From positions 1 to 7,652 of the forward strand of contig JAEYPL010000289.1 in NCBI GenBank assembly GCA_023410905.1: a stretch of 7,652 bases of DNA, read 5' to 3'. This stretch comes from Pseudomonadota bacterium (lineage in GTDB: Bacteria; Pseudomonadota; Alphaproteobacteria; Rhizobiales; Hyphomicrobiaceae). Positions within the stretch are counted from its first letter, which is position 1. Every line of letters begins with the position of its first letter. A program made the position numbers and the translations under genes. Below are positions 1 through 6,895 of this stretch, in pieces. Below the pieces are notes generated by a model that had not been told where the DNA came from, ran no database searches, and was given only the letters and a program-made list of their open reading frames with translations.

Positions 1-227
1 TTGACGACCATCTGGCCGGGCGTGACCGATTTCACGACGTTTGCGCCGACCGCCTTGGCCTTCACCTTGTCGGTGAACGAGCGGACCACATCGAGCGCCA
101 CATCGGCCTCGAGAAGGGCCCGGCGGACCTCGCGCATAGCCTCGTTCACATCGCTCTCGCTCAGCGCACCGCGCCGGGTGAGCCTGTCGAGGACGCCAGA
201 AAGCCGATCGGACAGAGATTCGAACAT
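1..227 (-). CDS. ffh: Signal recognition particle protein Ffh, N-terminal part (cut by window edge)
   Basis: Ffh is the GTPase that binds 4.5S RNA and nascent signal sequences and delivers ribosomes to FtsY at the inner membrane. Reading the minus strand from an ATG at 227, the first 75 codons give a protein starting MFESLSDRLSGVLDRL, followed by a REVRRALLEADVALDVVRSF stretch and then a VTPGQMVV stretch. This is the characteristic N (four-helix bundle) domain of Ffh. The G and M domains lie outside the window. A GAGAGG run sits only 2 nt before the ATG, which is tight for a ribosome binding site, but the start agrees with the family's usual MF-start. The GST gene ends 59 bp upstream on the same strand, so the two may share a transcript. 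Family identity is clear; only the 5' portion can be judged. Confidence 0.95.
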   Translation of the reverse strand, partial: MFESLSDRLSGVLDRLTRRGALSESDVNEAMREVRRALLEADVALDVVRSFTDKVKAKAVGANVVKSVTPGQMVV

Positions 228-286
228 GGCCTCTCAGTTCTCTATCGGAGAAGGCGCCACCGCGACCTTCTGCACGTGCGCCGCGC

Positions 287-931
287 TCATGCGCCGGGCA
301 CCATCATGGGCTTGAAGTCGATCATCACGTGCGCCTGATAAGCGGGGCGCTGCGTGAGCCGCTTGTACCAGACCTCGACGTTGGCGAGCGGCGGCCGCTC
401 GATCGGAAGGTTGAAGTAGCGGTACATCTGCGAGCCGATCGCGATGTCAGCGATCGTGAGCTGCTCACCCAATATATAGGTGCGCTGCGTGAGCTGGCGA
501 TTGAGGATCGCGAGCTTTTCGCCGACGCGCTGTGATGCCGCTTCGACGGCCTCGTCATTGCGGTCACCGGCAGTCGTGCGCACGAGCTGAATGAAGCAGG
601 TCGAGATGATGTCGGGATAGAGCGTCGAAAGCGCCCAATCCATCCATTGATCCGCCTTCGCGAAGCTCTGCTCGTCGGTCGGTGAGAGCGTCCCGCGGCC
701 ATAACGCTGCGCCAGATGGCGCACGATCGCACCCGACTCCCAGAGCACGAACCCATGGTCGTCGATGGTCGGCACGAGGCGATTGGGATTGAGCTGAATG
801 TACTCGGGCGTGTCCGTCTTGCCGAACTCGCCGCCATAGTCGAAGCGCTGGTGCGCGAGGCCGAGCTCGCCCACGGCCCACATGACCTTCTGGACATTGA
901 CGGACGTTTTACGTCCCCAGACCTTCAGCAT
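287..931 (-). CDS. Glutathione S-transferase family protein
   Basis: A complete 214-residue protein, the normal length for a cytosolic GST, which conjugates or otherwise uses glutathione in detoxification or small-molecule metabolism. The N-terminal thioredoxin-like domain covers about residues 1-78. It has a KTSVNVQK segment whose Ser10 is the likely glutathione-activating residue, the cis-proline in LVPTI (Pro54), and the Glu65-Ser66 pair in WESGAIVRHL that contacts the glutathione gamma-glutamyl group. The helical C-terminal domain follows, with the LTIADIAIG segment that matches the N-capping/hydrophobic-staple motif of the fold. The start is supported by AGGTGA 6 nt upstream (bases 938-943). 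There is no signal peptide, so it is cytoplasmic. It lies 59 bp upstream of ffh on the same strand and is divergent from the macroglobulin gene. The exact class and substrate cannot be read from the sequence. Confidence 0.95.
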   Translation of the reverse strand: MLKVWGRKTSVNVQKVMWAVGELGLAHQRFDYGGEFGKTDTPEYIQLNPNRLVPTIDDHGFVLWESGAIVRHLAQRYGRGTLSPTDEQSFAKADQWMDWALSTLYPDIISTCFIQLVRTTAGDRNDEAVEAASQRVGEKLAILNRQLTQRTYILGEQLTIADIAIGSQMYRYFNLPIERPPLANVEVWYKRLTQRPAYQAHVMIDFKPMMVPGA

Positions 932-1451
932 CGCTACTCACCTTATCGCTGGCCAATCCGTACCCCGCCGACCGCACCTGCGCATTCCAAACAAAAACGC
1001 GCCCGTGAGCGAACCCTCGCTGACGGACGTTGACCGCATCTGCCTCCGCCGCGCACCCTGGGAGGCCGCGACCCGTGCAAACCGGTGGCTCTGGTTTCCA
1101 GGGCCTGCTTGCGATGGCGCCTTCATGGGCGAAGCCGGGGCCGGTGTCAACCTCCCAGCCCCCAATTGCACCACCAAAGCGCGCACGGCACCCGCTCCTG
1201 CAACCCGTGCCTGAGCCAACTACGGACCCGACGCAGCCCCAATCGTGCAGGCGGGGCGTGCGATGCGCTCGCCCGAACTTGCCGGAATTTGCCGGGGTGC
1301 GTCCTGCGGTGTGCGCTGCTTTCCGCCTGCGCTGGCGTCGCGGGCAAAGCGCCATTAATTGGTCATCGACCGGCGCTGAACTCGGTTTCGCCGTTTGAGG
1401 CAAAACCGCCGCCGACCGGCCTCTATTCCTCGTGCTCCGGGATCTCGCTCC
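932..1451. other. Divergent intergenic region without a convincing gene
   Basis: About 520 bp separate the starts of the GST gene (minus) and the macroglobulin gene (plus). Several frames are open here on both strands, but their translations are Pro/Arg/Ala-rich, lack a recognisable fold, and have no good ribosome binding site. I read them as GC-driven open frames. The region must hold the promoters for both flanking genes, yet I see no strong promoter hexamer pair. The only structure I can support is an imperfect hairpin at 1383-1408. I see no tRNA or small-RNA signature. Confidence 0.6.
1383..1408 (+). promoter_or_regulatory. Imperfect hairpin upstream of the macroglobulin start
   Basis: CGGTTTCGCC (1383-1392) and GGCAAAACCG (1399-1408) form a 10-bp stem with one C/A mismatch around a 6-nt loop. 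It ends 43 nt before the ATG at 1452. No T-run follows, so it does not look like a terminator. It could be a 5'-leader structure or an operator, or it could be chance in GC-rich DNA. Function is not established. Confidence 0.3.
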
Positions 1452-4400
1452 ATGTTCTTCACCCGCCCGATCGCCTTCGTGCTCGGTCTCCTGCTCCTCG
1501 TCAGCCTGCCGGCCATCGCCCAGCAGGCGCAGCCCCTCTTCTCGCACCCCGTCGTCAGCAAGGACGCCGAACGCTACGAGAGCTATCTCAAGGGTGCCTT
1601 CAAGCCGGGCAAGCAGACGGCGCGCCAGCAGCGCGAAGCCGGGCTCAAGGTTCTCGCGGAGGACGGTGACGCCCGCGTCGCGGCGCGCCACCTCGCGACG
1701 GCGGTCGTGACGGATGCCAAGGACACCGCGGCCTGGACGGGGCTGGCCAAGGCGCTGCTCGGCATGACACCCGATCCGGCGCGTCCGGCCGAACGCTACT
1801 CCATTCCCGTGAATGCCTCCGGCGCTGCCTATCGCGCGCTCGAGACGGCCACGACCGACCGGCAGCGCGCCGAGGCCCTCGCCGCGCTTGGCGAAGCCCT
1901 CAAGGCCCGCTCCATGTGGCGCCCGGCCATCGAAGCGCTGGCGGCGAACCTCCGCCTCGCGAACGATGGCAAGGTCAGCGGGATGCTCGATAGCCTCCGC
2001 GCCGAGCACGGCTTCCGTGTCATCGACTATAAGTCGGAGTCCGATGCCGTCGAGCCGCGCCTGTGCATCAACTTTTCCGAGCGCCTGCCGAGTGCCGTCG
2101 GCGACCTGCAGAAGTTCGTCGCCATAGATGGGCGCGAGCCGCAGAACATGACGGTCGAAGGTCAGCAGCTCTGCATCGAAGGTCTCGAGCACGGCAAGCG
2201 CTATGAAGTACAGCTCCGCGCTGGCCTCCCTTCGACGGTTGGCGAGAGCCTGCCCAAGCCATCGGAAATCGCTGTCTATGTGCGCGATCGTGCGCCGTCC
2301 GTGCGCTTTTCCGGTCGTGCCTACGTACTGCCGAACCGCGGCCAGCAGGGCATCCCGCTCGTCTCGGTCAATGCGAGCAAGGCGGAGATCGAGATCCTGC
2401 GCATCGGCGACCGCGCCCTCGCAGGCGCTACGTCGCTCGATGGCTTTCTCAAGCAGGTGCAGAGCTATGAGCTCGAGACCATCCGCGATCGCAATGGTCA
2501 GCGTGTGTGGCAAGGCGAGCTGGAGATCGCGAGCCGCCTCAATGAGGATGTGACCACGGCCATTCCCGTCAGCGAGGCCATTCCCGATCTCGCCCCGGGC
2601 GTCTATCTCGCCATCGCGTCCGCAGCGGATGCCAAGCGCAACGAATATCAGGCGCCAGCAACGCAGTGGTTCATCGTTTCCGATCTCGGCCTGACGGCGC
2701 TCTCGGGCGACGATGGCCTCCATGCCTTCGTGCGCACGCTCGAGGCGGCGACGCCTGCGGGCGAGATCGCCGTACGCCTCGTCGCGCGCAACAACGAAGT
2801 GCTGGCCACCGGCAAGACCGACGCGCGCGGCTATGTGCGTTTCGACGCGGGCCTCATGCGCGGCACGGGCGGGCTTGCGCCAGCTCTTCTCGTCGCCGAA
2901 GGCAACAAGGATTATGCCTTCCTCGATCTCGCGACGGCTGCCTTCGATCTCACGGATCGCGGCGTGAAAGGCCGCGAGCAGCCGGGTCCCCTCGACGGCT
3001 ATGTCTACGCCGACCGTGGCGTCTATCGCCCTGGCGAGCCCGTGTATCTCATCTCACTGCTGCGCGATCGCGCGGGTGCTGCTGCCGATACGCCGGCAAC
3101 GCTGATCGTGACGCGTCCGGACGGCGTCGAGCATCGCCGCTTCGCTCTCAATGAACCACAGCTTGGCGGGCGTGCCGCGACGCTCGCGCTTCCCCCGACC
3201 GCGATGACGGGAACGTGGCGCGCCCGCCTCCTTCTTGACGATAAGAGCAAAGCTCTCGCGCAGACCTCCTTCCTCGTCGAGGACTTCCTGCCGGAGCGCC
3301 TTGCGCTGACGCTGGAACCCCAGGCGAAGACCATTGCCATCGAGGAAACGGCATCGATCGCGATCAACGGCCGCTATCTCTACGGCCCGCCCGCGGCTGG
3401 TCTCGCCATGGAAGGCGACATCAATGTCCGTCCGGCAACAGGTGATCTGCCTGGACTTGCGGGCTATCGGTTCGGCCTTGCGGGCGAGCAGGTCATGCCC
3501 GTGCGCCAGCCCCTCGAAAATCTCCCGCAGACCGGCGCCGACGGCCGTGGCCTCATTGGCGTGCGCCTGCCCGCGATCCCGAAGACCGCAAAACCCCTCG
3601 AAGCCGAGATCATGGTTCGCCTGCGCGAAGAGAGTGGGCGCACGATCGAGCGTAGCATCCGGCTTCCCGTCGACACACGCACAGCGCGCGTCGGCATAAA
3701 GCCGCTCTTCGCAACCGGACAGGTCGGTGAAGGCGAGACAGCACGCTTTGAGACCGTGCTCGTCAATGCCGAGGGCGCACCGCAATCGGGCGCAGCGCTC
3801 AAGTGGGAGATCCTGCAGCTCAATCAGCGTTGGCAGTGGTACAGCCGCGACGGCCAATGGAACTACGAAGCCGTCACCACGACGAAGCGCGTGGCCAATG
3901 GCACGGCGACATCGGACGGCGCAGCGCCCGCGCGCATCGAAGCGCCGTCGCTCGATTGGGGCCGCTATCGCATCGAGGTGACGAGTGCCGATCCCAAGGC
4001 GCCGGGCGTCGCGAGCGTGGCGTTCAATGTCGGCTGGCACGCAAGCGAGGATGCCGAGAGCCCAGAGGTGCTCGACATCGTGCTCGACAAGCCGACCTAT
4101 AAGGCCGGCGACACCGCGCGCGTGCGTGTCAATACGCGCGCTGCCGGCAAGGTGCGCCTCGCCGTGCTCTCGAGCGGCCTTCTGACCATGCAGGATGCAG
4201 ACATCCCGGCCGGCGGTGGCGAGATCGCGCTGCCCGTCGATGCGAAGTGGATGCCGGGCGCCTACGTCACCGCCATGTTCTATCGCGCTATGGACGAAGG
4301 TGCGAAGCGCATGCCGAGCCGCGCCATCGGCGTGCGCTGGCTCGCCCTCGATACCGAAAGCGAGACGCTCAAGCTGACGCTCAATGCGCCCGCCAAGATC

Positions 4401-6716
4401 AAGCCGGCGAGCACACTCGTTGTGCCGGTGAAGATCGAAGGCCTCAAAGCTGGCGAAGCGGCGCGTCTCACGGTCGCGGCCGTCGATATGGGCATCTTGA
4501 ACCTCACGCGCTTCGAGGCGCCCGCGCCTGAACGCCACTTCCACGCCCAGCGCCGTCTCGGCGTCGAGATCCGCGACTTCTATGGCCGCCTCATCGATGG
4601 CATGCGTGCGACGCGCGGATCGCTCCGCTCGGGCGGTGACGGCGAAGGCGGCGGTGGCATGTCCATGCGCGGCAGTCCGCCCGTCGAGAAGCCGCTCGCG
4701 CTGTTCTCCGGCATCGTCGAGGTCAAGGCGGACGGCACGGCCGAAGCCAAGTTCGACATGCCCGACTTCAACGGTACGGTGCGCCTCATGGCGGTTGCGT
4801 GGAGCGCCGGTAAGCTCGGCTCCGCAGGATCGGATGTGCTCGTGCGCGATGCACTCGCGCTCACCGTGACGGCACCGCGCTTCCTCAGCCTCGGCGACGA
4901 AGCGAGCATCGCCATCGATGTACACAATATCGAAGGGCCCGATGCGGCGTACCAGCTCGCGGCCGAGCAGGAGAACCCGCAGGGTCTCGCAACTTCGCTC
5001 GCCCAGCGCAATCCGACCCTCGCGCCGAACCAGCGTCGCGCCGAGCGCATTGCGATCAAGCCGGCGAGCCTCGGACGCCATGTCTACAACGTGCGCGTCA
5101 ATGGCCCCGATGGCATCGAGGTCCGCCGCCGGGTGGCACTGGAGGTCATGCCGCCTGCGAACGACATCCGCCGCACGCATGTTGCGAATCTTTCCGCAAA
5201 GGGCGGACGTCTCAGCCTCTCGCAGGATCTGCTGACGGACCTGATCCCATCGAGCACACGCATTGCGCTCAATGTCGGCCCGTCCGCGGGCATGGATGTG
5301 CCAGGCCTGCTCGCCTCGCTCGACCGCTATCCCTATGGCTGCGCCGAGCAGACGACGAGCCGCGCCTTGCCGCTGCTCTACGTCAATGATGTTGCCAAGC
5401 GCATCGGCCTTGCCGAGGAAAGCCAGCTCAAGGAGCGCGTGGACAAAGCCGTCGCACGCGTTCTCGAAATGCAGGACTCGTCCGGCGCATTCGGCATCTG
5501 GGGCCCCGGCGAGCCCGATCTCTGGCTCACAGGCTACGTCACCGACTTCCTGACGCGTGCGAAGGAGCTCGGCTATGCCGTGCCCGAGCGGCAGTTGACG
5601 CAGGCACTCGATCGCCTCGCCAACTTCATCTCCTATGCGCAGGATTTCGAGAAGGGTGGTGAGGCGCGCGCTTACGCACTCTACGTGCTCGCTCGCAACG
5701 GCCGCGCACCTGTGGGTGAGCTGCGCTACTACGCCGACACGCGCCTCGAGCGCTTCTCGTCGGCGCTCGCACAAGCGCAGATCGGCGCAGCGCTCGCCAT
5801 GACCGGCGACAAACCGCGCGCAGAGAAGGCTTTCCGCGCCGCACTCACCCGCATGGGCGACGACAGCAAGGACGAAAGCCGCGGCGACTACGGCTCGCGC
5901 CTGCGTGATGGTGCGGCCGTGCTGACGCTCGTCTCGGAAACGAAGACGCTCGTCGGTGAGGCCCCCCAGCTCGCGCGCGTCATCGAACGGGCCAAGGCCA
6001 CGCGCACCTATACCTCGACGCAGGAACAGGCCTGGATGCTGCTCGCCGCTCGCGCCTTGAGTGATGCGGCTGCATCCACCACCCTCACGGTGAACGGCAC
6101 GCCCTTCCGAGGCGAGCTGACACGTTCCCTCGCGGCATCCGATCTCGGCATCGGCGGCATCGTGGTTGCCAACCGTGGCGAGGCGCCGGTCTCAGCCGTC
6201 GTCTCGGTCACGGGCTCTGCACTCACCGCGGAACCTGCGGCATCCAAGGGCTTTACGATCTCGCGCAGCTATCACACGCTCGATGGCACACCCATCACGG
6301 CGGAGAATGCGCACATGAGCGTCAAGCAGAACGACCGCATCGTCGTGGTCCTCAAAATGGAGGGCCAGCACACGGGCGGTCGTGTGCTGCTCGTCGATCG
6401 CCTGCCCGCAGGCTTCGAAATCGAGAATCCGCGCCTCGTCGACAGTGGCGAGACGAAGAGCCTTAGCTGGGCGCAGACTGCTGGCAAACCAGCGCACACC
6501 GAGTATCGCGACGATCGCTTCGTCGCAGCTTTCGACTACTTCCAGGGCGAGGATCGCAGCAGCGGCGTAAAGCCATCGGCAACCGTGGCGTACATCGTAC
6601 GCGCGGTCACGCCCGGCCGCTTCGTACATCCCGCGGCTTCGGTCGAGGATATGTACCGCCCCGACCTCCATGCCCGCACAGCCGCCGGCACACTCGAAGT
6701 GACCGCAGTACAGTAA
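1452..6716 (+). CDS. Secreted thioester-containing bacterial alpha-2-macroglobulin (YfhM-like)
   Basis: Predicted 1754-residue exported protease trap: a protease cleaves the bait region, the protein changes shape, and the exposed thioester couples it covalently to the attacker. Residues 1-23 form a signal peptide ending AIA before QQ, with no lipobox Cys. An Ala-rich helical, TPR-like stretch follows (clearest at 140-173). The first MG domain contains Cys205 and Cys241, a likely disulfide. The A2M_N-type MG2 domain starts near Gly516 (YADRGVYRPGEPVYL) and ends at VEDFLPERL (from 609). The bait-region domain runs from Lys880 (KPTYKAGD) through VDMGIL (1011); the Gly-rich bait segment is about 1052-1078. 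The A2M-type domain is about 1082-1170. The thioester domain carries YPYGCAEQ with Cys1297 and Gln1300. The C-terminal MG10-like domain runs from about 1600 (LLVDRLPAGFEIENP, YRDDRFVAAFDYF, VEDMYRPD). ATG 1452 is chosen because it begins the signal peptide; a TTG at 1395 would add 19 Arg/Pro-rich residues before it. The ribosome site is weak. No pbpC lies next to it. Confidence 0.96.
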   Translation: MFFTRPIAFVLGLLLLVSLPAIAQQAQPLFSHPVVSKDAERYESYLKGAFKPGKQTARQQREAGLKVLAEDGDARVAARHLATAVVTDAKDTAAWTGLAKALLGMTPDPARPAERYSIPVNASGAAYRALETATTDRQRAEALAALGEALKARSMWRPAIEALAANLRLANDGKVSGMLDSLRAEHGFRVIDYKSESDAVEPRLCINFSERLPSAVGDLQKFVAIDGREPQNMTVEGQQLCIEGLEHGKRYEVQLRAGLPSTVGESLPKPSEIAVYVRDRAPSVRFSGRAYVLPNRGQQGIPLVSVNASKAEIEILRIGDRALAGATSLDGFLKQVQSYELETIRDRNGQRVWQGELEIASRLNEDVTTAIPVSEAIPDLAPGVYLAIASAADAKRNEYQAPATQWFIVSDLGLTALSGDDGLHAFVRTLEAATPAGEIAVRLVARNNEVLATGKTDARGYVRFDAGLMRGTGGLAPALLVAEGNKDYAFLDLATAAFDLTDRGVKGREQPGPLDGYVYADRGVYRPGEPVYLISLLRDRAGAAADTPATLIVTRPDGVEHRRFALNEPQLGGRAATLALPPTAMTGTWRARLLLDDKSKALAQTSFLVEDFLPERLALTLEPQAKTIAIEETASIAINGRYLYGPPAAGLAMEGDINVRPATGDLPGLAGYRFGLAGEQVMPVRQPLENLPQTGADGRGLIGVRLPAIPKTAKPLEAEIMVRLREESGRTIERSIRLPVDTRTARVGIKPLFATGQVGEGETARFETVLVNAEGAPQSGAALKWEILQLNQRWQWYSRDGQWNYEAVTTTKRVANGTATSDGAAPARIEAPSLDWGRYRIEVTSADPKAPGVASVAFNVGWHASEDAESPEVLDIVLDKPTYKAGDTARVRVNTRAAGKVRLAVLSSGLLTMQDADIPAGGGEIALPVDAKWMPGAYVTAMFYRAMDEGAKRMPSRAIGVRWLALDTESETLKLTLNAPAKIKPASTLVVPVKIEGLKAGEAARLTVAAVDMGILNLTRFEAPAPERHFHAQRRLGVEIRDFYGRLIDGMRATRGSLRSGGDGEGGGGMSMRGSPPVEKPLALFSGIVEVKADGTAEAKFDMPDFNGTVRLMAVAWSAGKLGSAGSDVLVRDALALTVTAPRFLSLGDEASIAIDVHNIEGPDAAYQLAAEQENPQGLATSLAQRNPTLAPNQRRAERIAIKPASLGRHVYNVRVNGPDGIEVRRRVALEVMPPANDIRRTHVANLSAKGGRLSLSQDLLTDLIPSSTRIALNVGPSAGMDVPGLLASLDRYPYGCAEQTTSRALPLLYVNDVAKRIGLAEESQLKERVDKAVARVLEMQDSSGAFGIWGPGEPDLWLTGYVTDFLTRAKELGYAVPERQLTQALDRLANFISYAQDFEKGGEARAYALYVLARNGRAPVGELRYYADTRLERFSSALAQAQIGAALAMTGDKPRAEKAFRAALTRMGDDSKDESRGDYGSRLRDGAAVLTLVSETKTLVGEAPQLARVIERAKATRTYTSTQEQAWMLLAARALSDAAASTTLTVNGTPFRGELTRSLAASDLGIGGIVVANRGEAPVSAVVSVTGSALTAEPAASKGFTISRSYHTLDGTPITAENAHMSVKQNDRIVVVLKMEGQHTGGRVLLVDRLPAGFEIENPRLVDSGETKSLSWAQTAGKPAHTEYRDDRFVAAFDYFQGEDRSSGVKPSATVAYIVRAVTPGRFVHPAASVEDMYRPDLHARTAAGTLEVTAVQ
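5340..5351 (+). other. Thioester motif CAEQ of the macroglobulin
   Basis: Codons for Cys1297-Ala-Glu-Gln1300, within YPYGCAEQTTSR. In the complement/macroglobulin superfamily the Cys thiol and Gln carboxamide form the internal beta-cysteinyl-gamma-glutamyl thioester. Both residues are intact, which places this protein with the thioester-bearing (YfhM-type) bacterial macroglobulins rather than the thioester-less MagD/YfaS-type group. The helical DSSGAFGIWG...DLWLTGYVTDFL stretch that follows is typical of the thioester domain. Only three cysteines are visible in the whole mature protein. Confidence 0.95.
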
Positions 6717-6718
6717 CG

Positions 6719-6743
6719 GGAACACTTGTCTGCTCTGAACGTT
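6719..6743 (+). promoter_or_regulatory. Candidate EcfG-type (general stress response) promoter
   Basis: GGAAC at 6719-6723 and CGTT at 6740-6743 are separated by exactly 16 nt. This matches the published alphaproteobacterial EcfG sigma factor consensus (GGAAC, 16-17 nt, CGTT), which drives the PhyR/NepR-controlled general stress response. The -35 element begins 2 nt after the macroglobulin stop codon and the strand agrees with the downstream secreted-protein gene. Transcription would begin near 6750, leaving a leader of roughly 145 nt. I found no similar match upstream of GST or the macroglobulin. The match is seen directly; its use is inferred. Confidence 0.65.
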
Positions 6744-6764
6744 TCTGAGCACGAAGACGACAAA

Positions 6765-6793
6765 TGTGGCCGGCTCACAATGAGCCGGCCACA
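6765..6793 (+). promoter_or_regulatory. Perfect 13-bp stem-loop in the intergenic leader
   Basis: TGTGGCCGGCTCA (6765-6777) and TGAGCCGGCCACA (6781-6793) are perfect inverted repeats around a 3-nt CAA loop. It lies 49 nt after the macroglobulin stop and about 15 nt after the predicted stress-promoter start site. On the plus strand it is followed by ACGAGTACC, not by a T-run, so it is not a canonical intrinsic terminator. Possible roles are a 3'-end stabiliser or weak terminator for the macroglobulin mRNA, or a 5' structural element or attenuator for the small secreted-protein mRNA. The structure itself is certain; the role is not. Confidence 0.7.
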
Positions 6794-6882
6794 CGAGTAC
6801 CGCAGTGCGGTCTCGCCGGGACGCCTTTGTTCCCATCTTCGGGATTCTGCGTCCGGCACTGTCGTCACATCGCGAAGAGCGG

Positions 6883-6888
6883 AAGGAG
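6883..6888 (+). promoter_or_regulatory. Shine-Dalgarno site of the small secreted-protein gene
   Basis: AAGGAG lies 7 nt before the ATG at 6896 and is the strongest ribosome binding site in the window. It decides the start: the frame is open further upstream to 6764, but that extension crosses the hairpin, has no ribosome site, and would put 44 residues in front of a clear signal peptide. Confidence 0.85.
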
Positions 6889-6895
6889 ACACCCA

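Noticed and set aside
1..315. A 104-codon plus-strand frame at the left edge
   Set aside because: It is antisense to ffh, whose N-domain sequence is clear, and is Ser/Arg/Thr-rich without a fold.
1122..1150. Minus-strand TTGACA followed after 17 nt by CATGAA, a possible sigma-70 promoter for GST
   Set aside because: The -35 is perfect, but the -10 matches only three of six positions and the site would give a leader of about 190 nt. It is too weak to call.
1030..1398. A 122-codon plus-strand frame in the intergenic gap
   Set aside because: It is Pro/Arg-rich with no domain and no ribosome site, and competing frames are open on both strands. It is not convincing as a gene.
1395..1451. TTG at 1395 as the macroglobulin start
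   Set aside because: It would put 19 Arg/Pro-rich residues before a well-formed signal peptide and lies in the loop of a hairpin. ATG 1452 gives a standard exported N terminus.
909..2723. A 604-codon minus-strand open frame spanning the intergenic gap and the macroglobulin 5' end
   Set aside because: It overlaps both the GST start and the macroglobulin coding region, shows no domain, and changes composition across the gap. It is an antisense shadow extended by GC bias.
3054..5774. A 906-codon open frame on the minus strand
   Set aside because: It is fully antisense to the macroglobulin gene, its translation is Arg/Ala/Glu/His-rich with no recognisable domain, and the plus-strand protein is unmistakable. 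Long antisense frames are expected opposite GC-rich genes with biased codon use.
6764..6895. Upstream extension of the small secreted-protein frame
   Set aside because: The extension reads through the hairpin, lacks a ribosome site, and would bury the signal peptide. AAGGAG at 6883 clearly supports ATG 6896.
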